Shown here piece by piece: positions 56,863-64,000 of a stretch of DNA of 64,000 bases (its first letter is position 1; every line of letters begins with the position of its first letter). The notes beneath the pieces are model-generated. The model worked only from the letters and a program-made list of their open reading frames with translations. It did no database searches and had not been told where the DNA came from. The position numbers and the translations under genes are program-made. Origin of the DNA: Strigops habroptila (Eukaryota > Chordata > Aves > Psittaciformes > Psittacidae); NCBI RefSeq assembly GCF_004027225.2, contig NC_046358.1, positions 63,969,528 through 64,033,527 of the forward strand. Direction: 5' to 3'.

Positions 56863-57894
56863 AAATACTCATACCTTGCTGGTTTTGGTCTTTTTTTTTT
56901 TTTTTTAGTACAGAGAAGATTGTTACTAATCTCACAAATTTCTTTAATTACTGCTATTGCATCTCTCTTTATTATTTCAAAGTTATAAAGGAAATGACCT
57001 ATCAAGTCTCGTAGGTGACCCCATTTCCAGAGAAGTTCTGATAATGTGGTGTAACAGGAGAGGTAACGTGCTGCTGCTGCATATTGAGATCAAGTCATAA
57101 ATTCGAATCCAGACTCTCTGTGATTTAATCCAAAGCCCTACACTGGTGCCAGAAATGAGTTTTAAGAAAGGTGTAAAGGTATCTCTGAACAGTAAGACTC
57201 TACCAGTCCCTTGGGAAAGTTTTAGCTCTGCCATATTTTCCAGTGTATGAGGTCAAAGCTATTTAAGCACACAGATGAAGGACTTGCACTGTGTGTGAAA
57301 ACTGCATGTGTGACTGAGAACTTAAGAAGTCACCTCAGGTCCTGGCATTGCAAGAGAAAAACAGTACCCAGAGAATGAAGGGAAAGGCAGCCTGGCTGAA
57401 AATGAATGTGTCTTCATGGACTGCTGGTACTGCATCTAGAAGATGATTAAAGCGCCAAGTCTGAACCCCTGAACCATCTTCTCATGTAAGGTATTTGGAA
57501 AGCTCAATTCAGTCATGGGCTACCACAGACCCAAGCCATTTTGGTCCATGGGCATTGACTACAATATATGCAGAACTTAGTACAGGTTTTCCTTGGTAAC
57601 TCATCCTTAGGAAAATGGAGGAAGACAGAAAAGACAGTTACACAATGGGATTATGAAGTGGAAGATGGCAGTCAGATGGAGGCTTTCTTCAATAATCTGA
57701 GTAAAAAAGTTGTGAAGTTATAATTGCAGGAAATCCATATTCAGCATCCAGATACCCTGCAATGAGTTGCAGAAATCTGTATGAATACTCTTCCCCATGA
57801 GGGTCACTGGGTATTTAATTTAACACTTCAGCTCCTCTCTGCGACCTTGGAATTTTCAAAACCAGGTTGACAGCACATTAAAAAAAAACACTGC

Positions 57895-57900
57895 TTTATT
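57895..57900 (-). promoter_or_regulatory. Candidate distal poly(A) signal of ANO5
   Basis: AATAAA on the minus strand followed within 10-25 nt by GTGTTTTTTTTTAATGTG, a classical GU/U-rich downstream element. It is about 4 kb past the ANO5 stop. Cleavage would be near 57880. Confidence 0.6.
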
Positions 57901-59607
57901 TGCCAGGTTTAGATATTAAATTTACAGCTGAATGCTGTTTAAATTCAGTTAGCTGAATGCAATGTTTAAAAAATTTATTCCAACATTAGTGTATCATGTA
58001 TATCAGCAACATACTTAGCAGACAAAAATACCACTCAGATTACATGACAGTACAAGTCAAAACAAGCAGTACACATAGAACAGTAGGAAAGTCCATCTAT
58101 TTTCACTCCGTTCTGTTGTCTCAAACCCATAGTATTACATAAAAAAGTAAAAGCATAACAACAAAATCTAGAAACCCCCCCCAACAGTCTAGTGTCTTAT
58201 AGTAGCACTCTTATTTTGCAGTCATTTGCTTAGAACATACCACACTAAATCTTTACAAGGTAAAAATACTAAATTTTAAGTGGAAAAAAACTATACAATC
58301 CCTGATTGTATTGCACTTGAAAGGCCAATTTTCTAACTAATTCTAATGAAGCAACCTACTGTTGCTTACATGACAGTAGTTCCAAAACAGAACTATCTTC
58401 CCTTTGGTTAAAGGACACTTTTAGATACTTATATTAAACACAACTAAATCAATTATTCCAACGGTAGGAATAGGCATGTCTCCCAACTGACCAGTCCATT
58501 TTCCCTACTTTTCTCACTTTCCGAGAACACTTCAGGAAATGTCTCTGAACCATTATAATCCTAATCATACTAATAATCTTTTGTCAAAATACTTCTTAAT
58601 GACAAGTAAAGGCAAACAATTATGTCAAGAGGTATTAAGACTTAATTTGTTATGTGACATCAGGTCTTAAGATGACAACAGATTCTCTTCTGAACAGTTC
58701 CTATATATAAAAAAGTAATGCTATGAAGTGTAAAGATATATTTTTTAGATAGGTATCTTTCTTATTTAAATAAGCTGATTCCAGATTTTTTCCACTTTCC
58801 ACTGTATGGATAAAAGATAAACAAAACATCTGTTTGTATAGCATTCAATAGGAAGTGATCTCAAAAACTAAGCTGGAAAGAAGCAGCAAGTGAGAGTCTA
58901 AATAACAATTCAACTCAGGTCTGCACACAGGGCTTCTGCATATCAATGCTGTATCCCAAACTAAGGCATTTCTTTGTTTTCCTTCTTTTTCTTTTCTTTT
59001 TTCATTTTCCATCTTGTTTTTAAACAGCATTATTCATTCACAATACATCTAGTTTGCTAACCTCTTCTCAAGTGTGGTATATTGAACACTTGATTATGGC
59101 ATCTGAAGAAACTTAATGTTCCCTAAGCAGGAATAATGCATCTCATACTGAATTTTCAAATCTGTATTCAGGTTCAATCAGATTGTACATTTTGCATAGA
59201 AATATCATTTTGCATATCCTCACCTTACCGTCTGAATCAATTGTTGGCATTGCTACCAGTAACAGAACCATGAAATCTAAATTAAGCAGTTTAGTTAACA
59301 GTATATGTGCAAAGAGCAGCAAAGTGCCTGCATTGTGTTAATTCCGGTGTCATGTCCATAATTATGGCGACTGATATTCTTCTTTGGCTTATACATTAAG
59401 CAGCAGAGCTAATTTATTTATACATGCATTCCTCCAATACATCCATTACTTTAAATACATCTGAATACTCATGAGCACGGTCAATTCAGCATGAACACAA
59501 ATGGCCAATGTGTTTGGTTTTTCAAGCAAACTTACAGAACAAAGTTGATTGACTTACAGTAATAAGAAACGTACACCTGCTTCAACTCCTTGACTGGCAG
59601 CCAAACC

Positions 59608-60002
59608 AGGCTAAGAAAACTGGGGCTGTTCAGCCTGGAGAAGAGAAGCTGTGTGGAAACCTCAGAGCAGCTTCCAGTATCTGAAGGGGGCTTACAGTGA
59701 TGCCAGAGAGGGACTCTTCTTCAGGGACTGTAGCAATAGGACAAGGAGTAATGAGTTTAAACTTAAACAGGGGAGATTTGGGTTAGATATAAGGAAGAAG
59801 TTCTTCCCTGTGCGGGTGGTGAGGCACTGGCACAGGTTGCCCAGAGAAGCCCCATCCCTGGCAGTGTTCAAGGCCAGGTTGGACGGGGCCTGGAGCAACC
59901 TGGTCTAGTGGAAGGTGTCCCTGCCCATGGCAGGTGGTTGGAACTGGATGAGCTTTAAGGTCCCTTCCAACCCAAACCATTCTATAATTCTATGATTCTA
60001 TG
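59608..60002 (+). mobile_element. CR1 fragment within probable ANO5 3' UTR
   Basis: CTGGGGCTGTTCAGCCTGGA, then the frame QYLKGAYSDAREGLFFRDCS and [20 protein letters not shown], then GGTCTAGTGGAAGGTGTCCC and an ATTCTATGATTCTATG tail. It is antisense to ANO5. The 85-aa open frame is the decayed ORF2 C-terminus, not a host gene. Confidence 0.95.
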
Positions 60003-61354
60003 TTTGTTCGAGGTAGGCACTTAAAAATTTTAGCTAATAATGGCAGTTCCATGGCAGACATGGATTTAAAACTCTGTTACAACATTAAGGTTATTAGCCG
60101 AGTATCCCAAGACGTAGGCTAGGTCTGCTAAAACAAAACACATAAACCTTAAGTTGTGGATCTAGTACACAGTACATCATTTGGCTGATATGGAATACCA
60201 ATCTGGATTATTTTTGTGTATACTTGCAAGGAAGTATAACTTGCAAAGTGCAAACATGGTAAAATTTCTCATCTCTCTAGCTAGTGCACTTTGGCACAAG
60301 AGAACTCACGTCTGGTGCTACTGTATTGAAACAGTCATGGTATCAGTTGCTCTCTGTGAGCAGCTCCAATAGCACTAATGCCGAAGTGTGCCAAGGTAAG
60401 CATGGTTTGGCTAACACTATACAGCTCTGTGTGCAGGTTCACAGTATCACGATGCCTGCAAGCACACATGTTGGAAACAGGCATTTCCCCATAGTGAGCA
60501 TTTTCACATCTTCTGCTAAATGCAAACAAACAAGGCACTAAGCATGGAAGCGTTGATATGTTTCAAATATACAGCAAACTCATAAAAATGCCTAACTGCT
60601 TCAAATTAGAACATGAGGGATCATTCAGAAGCAGCTGGCAGCTACTCTGCATAAGTAGTTATTATATATTTATAACCTTGATAACTCTGGAGAAAAGCCT
60701 TATGACAGAAAAAAAAATATCCTTCTTAAACATTAAAAAGAAATAAAGAAAACAAACCCCCAAGCCCCAGGCTCCGATGCATAAGGACAATAACAACCCA
60801 AACAGAGATTATATGGCATGCTTCAAAATCTTTTGACTACAGATCCATGGACAAACCATCTAGCTTAGATCCATGAGTGTGGCAGTCCAGCTCCCCATCA
60901 CTGCACTGTCACACTCTGCACTATGCACTGAGTACAGACACGCAGCTTGAGCCCTTTGCCGGCATTTGCAGGAAATCCAGACAAATAATCCAAACAAAGG
61001 AGCAGCCTTGGCCAAAACTCATGTCAAACATCATCTTCCAATGGCAGTTTTTGAGATGGAGAAATAAATTAAGTACACTTGTCCGAATTGTATATTCTCA
61101 AAAAGCACTGTGATTAGATGATTTGTCAATATTTGCACTTAAAGAGCAAACTCTTTCGCAGGTGGTATCTTTACAAAATTTAATGATCTTTTTTTTCCTT
61201 CATTAGTACTAATTGACTGAATTCTGTGCCTGTAAATAATTCCAAGTGGAATTAAACCAATATATTTAAAAAAAAATCAATTCCTTCTAGAAAGTGAATA
61301 GAAGTTCAAAGCTGCAAACAAATGCTTCCAAGACATAGTGGATACAAAAAAAAG

Positions 61355-61377
61355 CCCCAAACCCTAACCCCAACCCC
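61355..61377 (-). repeat. Telomere-like G-quadruplex motif in ANO5 3' UTR
   Basis: On the ANO5 sense strand: GGGG, TT, GGGG, TTA, GGG, TTT, GGGG. It has four G tracts with 2-3 nt loops and resembles degenerate TTAGGG units. It would form in the RNA if the UTR call is right. Confidence 0.75.
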
Positions 61378-61551
61378 TTCATCTGGAGTGTTCTGTTTAG
61401 AAGATCATGCCACAAAAATACTACTTGTCAGCATTTTCCACAGCAGCTCTATGATAAGCCTTTTCGTTCAGCTGGGATACTTTTGTATCAGCTTGGAATT
61501 TTGCATTGAGCAATAGGGGGAGGGGCTTGGTGGTCATGAGCCCTTGGTGGT

Positions 61552-61586
61552 CATTACCCTGGCCTGTGAGCCCTTCAAGGGTAATG
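61552..61586. repeat. 9-bp inverted repeat next to a direct repeat
   Basis: CATTACCCT (61552-61560) pairs with AGGGTAATG (61578-61586). Just before it, CTTGGTGGTCAT occurs twice (61527 onward). It lies in the probable ANO5 3' UTR. Confidence 0.6.
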
Positions 61587-61864
61587 TTCTCTATATTGGA
61601 TAATCCACATTTGAGGATGACAAAATTACGCTTCTTATTCAAAGTGATGGGTAAATACAAAACAGTGCTGAAATCATACAGTTAAGTAGATTTCCTAAAC
61701 CTAAGATGCTCAGTGAGACTTCTAGAGCAAAGTCTAAAATCTTTGGACTGAAGGCAAAGGGTGGAAACCTTTGTTGAAACACATCAACATGATGTGTACT
61801 GAGCAAATCACAGAGAAAAAAAAAAAGCTGAAATGAGCTAAATCCCAAACAGCTGGTTTTTCAA

Positions 61865-62086
61865 CTACATGGCTCTGGATAACTCCATTCTCCCTTCCGT
61901 GGCAATGAACTCTTTTTCTGTGGCTCGTTTATCACCTTGACACAGTCTCTCCTTCAGTTTTTCAAGTTCATACTCATGTAGGATTTTCTGTGTTAAATAT
62001 TTTTCACGTTTTATTTTGGCTTTCACGTCCGCAGGGACGTCAGGAATCATCCATGCTACGAAGAATTTAACGATGAATACAACATG
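61865..62086 (-). CDS. ANO5: ANO5 last coding exon
   Basis: 222 nt including the TAG at 61867-61865. The acceptor is TTTTTCCAG. It starts HVVFIVKFF with [10 protein letters not shown], followed by a basic/acidic helical tail and a divergent end (ELSRAM). 73 residues. Confidence 0.93.
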   Translation of the reverse strand, partial: HVVFIVKFFVAWMIPDVPADVKAKIKREKYLTQKILHEYELEKLKERLCQGDKRATEKEFIATEGRMELSRAM

Positions 62087-62485
62087 CTGGAAAAAGAAGA
62101 AAAAGAAAGGAAAAGGAAACCAGGAGAAATGTAACAACTCATTACCAAATGACAGACCTATTGTTTCATCTAACCCTAAAGAGAGCATTTTTTTTTGCTC
62201 ACAAACATTATACGTTTCATAACGTATATCTGAGGCGTGCTGGAGAAGAGACTTTAACAACTCCCTTTCTCTGCAGAACTTGCAAGACAGTGGCCTAATA
62301 GTGAAGTGACAGTTAGCCAAATTATGGATTTAGCTATTTTTAGCCAATATGTGTCACTGCAAAATGCTTTCTGAATTTTGGGTATGGCCATCTCCCATCC
62401 AGCACTTCAGTGAAACCAGGAGCAGGAAAAGCGCTGGTCCAGGTGGTTCCTGTCTTTTCCATCTGCATACAGACCTTCTTTATTC

Positions 62486-62518
<33 letters not shown>

Positions 62519-64000
62519 GATCAAATTTACCCATTTCCTCAGCTGTTTCCACTCTTCTTAATCTAAGGTTAACTACCTGAAGTGAAAAGACCTAATTATA
62601 GTAATCATTTAGGACATGAGTTTCTGGTATTACTTAGGGAAGAAACTATTTGATACTCTCAGCAGTTCTATTTTCAGTACCATTAGTAACTAGCTACAGT
62701 ACCAATTTCAGCAGGAAATGTTTTAGGGAACATACCTCCATAATAATTATAAAGGCCAGTTTTGCAGCAAGAATGTGCCAGAACTGCATAGTGTGTAAAT
62801 ATTTCCTCTCATGATCTGGAGGGTACCGATAGTCTCTGTACCTGTTGGATAGAAAGATATGCAAAGGTGAAATGTCACAGTCAGTCTGACACAGACTACA
62901 AGCTCAGTGACACTGACAGGCAAATACAGCTGTCGCTTACAGAACCTTTTCACCTTGTTTTAAATGCTCTGTTTCCTTCAGCAGAAAAAGGTTGCCCTTT
63001 GATTTGTTTCTATCTGATGCTTGCTTAAACACCCTTGCATTCACCGCAGCGGACCAGAGATGCAGATGTGTGAGAAGTGAAGTTTTGTACATAGGTCACT
63101 TTTTCTCAGGCAATCATCAACTAATACAGGACAGAGGGATGGAATGGATCACATGGTGATGGACAGGTTTTGAATAAATGTCACAGATGTTGACAGATTA
63201 TGGGCTGAGCAGATGCAGGGTTTAATGGAAGGACAGTCTTGAGTAGGTGTTCTACACTCAAATGTATAAATAGAATAAAGACTCCTGAGGTTTTAAATCT
63301 AAAATATTATACAAATGTAGTTCCTTCTTAAAGTGCTGGGGTTTTTTTGTATGTTCATTTGATTGGGGCTTTTTCCTTTTCATCAAATCAATATTCTTCT
63401 TTTACCATGGACTTCTCCAAAGTCCTTTCTCAATTCTTCTGGAGCTTCCAATGCTTCTTCCAGCAAGAAAGGATTATTTTATTTTAACGAAAACAGGATG
63501 GCCCAGCACCTTGGTGGTATCTAGCACAGTAATGATTGACTTTAAATATCAGGTCTCATTTTCAGCTTTGGAATCTAAACATTCCCTTAATGATACTTCT
63601 TTGTCCAGTTAGGCATTGCAGCCTAAAAACCTTTGAAAATATAGGCTGAAGTTTGCAGCCTTAGGGACATCCATCTCCTCCATCATTCAAAAATCAATAG
63701 TTTAAGTAAGTAAAAACACCCCAAAACAATCAAAAAGGTTAGCAGTGAGACTCTCGAAACAGCAAAAAGGTGATTTTTTTTGATCTCATACCATCTCAGG
63801 CACCACATTGTTAATAGCTTAAACATTACCTCTCACACTTTAGAATCATGAGAATGCCATCATTTCATTTCTAGTGGACTGCTCAGACCTGCATTGACTT
63901 TTTATGCTGTATTCTACACATGCTAAGAAAATTCTTACACCTACTATTCTTACACCAACACCAACCTGCATATGACAAAGTCTTCTCGATTCACTTTAGG
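61865..64000 (-). CDS. ANO5: Anoctamin (TMEM16) C-terminus, probably anoctamin-5; partial at window edge
   Basis: The last three exons of a ten-helix TMEM16 family protein: 63966-64000 (partial), 62736-62841 and 61865-62086, with consistent phases and GT-AG introns. The joined end reads [47 protein letters not shown] and [20 protein letters not shown]. These are the family's final luminal loop, TM10 with the conserved IPD motif, and a charged cytoplasmic tail. ANO5 is an ER/sarcolemma phospholipid scramblase-type protein, linked in humans to limb-girdle muscular dystrophy and gnathodiaphyseal dysplasia. The paralogue call rests on tail similarity plus position: ANO5 precedes SLC17A6 on the same strand in other vertebrates. 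ANO3 or ANO4 is the alternative. Confidence 0.88.
62087..62735 (-). other. ANO5: ANO5 last intron with 28-nt poly(T) run
   Basis: 649 nt. It contains an uninterrupted T28 on the plus strand (62491-62518), which is A28 on the ANO5 sense strand. It is probably length-variable and error-prone in sequencing. Nothing else was recognised. Confidence 0.85.
62736..62841 (-). CDS. ANO5: ANO5 penultimate exon
   Basis: 106 nt: one base, then 35 codons beginning [14 protein letters not shown] and ending FIIIME. The acceptor is CAACAG and the donor is GTATGT. The correct frame is not the longest open frame here. It was chosen by family similarity and splice phase. Confidence 0.92.
62842..63965 (-). other. 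ANO5: ANO5 intron
   Basis: 1124 nt between the two upstream exons. No repeat family, RNA gene or exon was recognised. Confidence 0.8.
63966..64000 (-). CDS. ANO5: ANO5 exon, 3' part only (cut by window edge)
   Basis: 35 nt: 11 codons ([11 protein letters not shown]) plus AG before the donor GTTGGT. The split codon AG|G gives R and joins in phase to YRDYR, producing the CRYRDYR motif expected in the last luminal loop of anoctamins. Confidence 0.75.

Larger units (their letters stand above)
39345..57879. other. Intergenic region between ANO5 and SLC17A6
   Basis: About 18.5 kb, AT-rich. It contains CR1 fragments (46266-46402, 50653-50899, 52239-52745, 56355-56499), a G-quadruplex motif (40155-40175), a 23-bp direct repeat (46844-46879), a tandem duplication (56807-56862) and homopolymer runs. 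No exon of a known protein is recognisable. The open frames of 60-185 aa are random or antisense to CR1. The first few kilobases upstream of SLC17A6 may hold further regulatory DNA. Confidence 0.7.
57880..61864 (-). other. ANO5: Probable ANO5 3' UTR
   Basis: AT-rich, non-coding sequence directly after the anoctamin stop codon, ending at a strong poly(A) signal. It contains an antisense CR1 insertion (59608-60002), a telomere-like G-quadruplex motif on the RNA strand (61355-61377) and a 9-bp inverted repeat (61552-61586). The extent is inferred. An earlier AATAAA near 59414 could give a shorter form. Confidence 0.55.

Noticed and set aside
57101..57110. ATTCGAATCC, resembling a tRNA B box
   Set aside because: No matching A box or acceptor/anticodon stems could be formed around it.
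62340..62561. Lysine/phenylalanine-run open frames across T28
   Set aside because: They are translations of a homopolymer in an ANO5 intron.

Overview
The window is vertebrate nuclear DNA, almost certainly from a bird. The genes have many exons with GT-AG introns, the promoter is CpG-rich, and the interspersed repeats I recognise are all CR1 non-LTR retrotransposons ending in the avian-type ATTCTATG octamer tail. No bacterial, phage, plasmid or CRISPR features were seen. The species cannot be read from the sequence.

Two genes lie on the minus strand. The main one is a complete SLC17A6 (VGLUT2, vesicular glutamate transporter 2). Its 12 coding exons run from the ATG at 38547 down to the stop at 7155. 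Joined with in-phase GT-AG introns they give 1746 nt (581 aa plus stop), against 582 aa as I recall the human protein. The key transport residues fall at their family positions: R88, H128, R184, E191 and R322. Upstream of it, on the same strand, is the 3' end of an anoctamin/TMEM16 gene: part of one exon, the complete penultimate exon and the complete last coding exon. I call it ANO5 from the C-terminal sequence and from the ANO5-SLC17A6 order known in other vertebrates. Its coding stop is at 61865, and a long AT-rich 3' UTR probably runs to about 57880.

Layout: 1-5380, AT-rich intergenic DNA beyond the SLC17A6 3' end. 5380-7154, probable SLC17A6 3' UTR. 7155-17631, exons 12 to 4 with short introns. 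17632-34333, the 16.7-kb intron 3, holding CR1 copies, a palindrome and two enhancer-like blocks. 34200-35720, a CpG-rich stretch holding exons 3 and 2. 35540-38461, intron 1. 38462-38547, exon 1. 38650-39320, the CpG-island promoter. 39350-57880, intergenic DNA with four CR1 copies. 57880-64000, the 3' end of ANO5.

The most useful non-coding observations are these. A near-perfect RE1/NRSE element (REST site) lies at 39170-39190 in the SLC17A6 promoter island. A homeodomain-rich block in intron 3 has a TAATCC/GGATTA palindrome touching a perfect POU octamer (26958-26980). A telomere-like G-quadruplex motif lies on the RNA strand of the ANO5 3' UTR (61355-61377). Several perfect short hairpins are unexplained. 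I found no new multi-gene system. The interest here is regulatory and structural.
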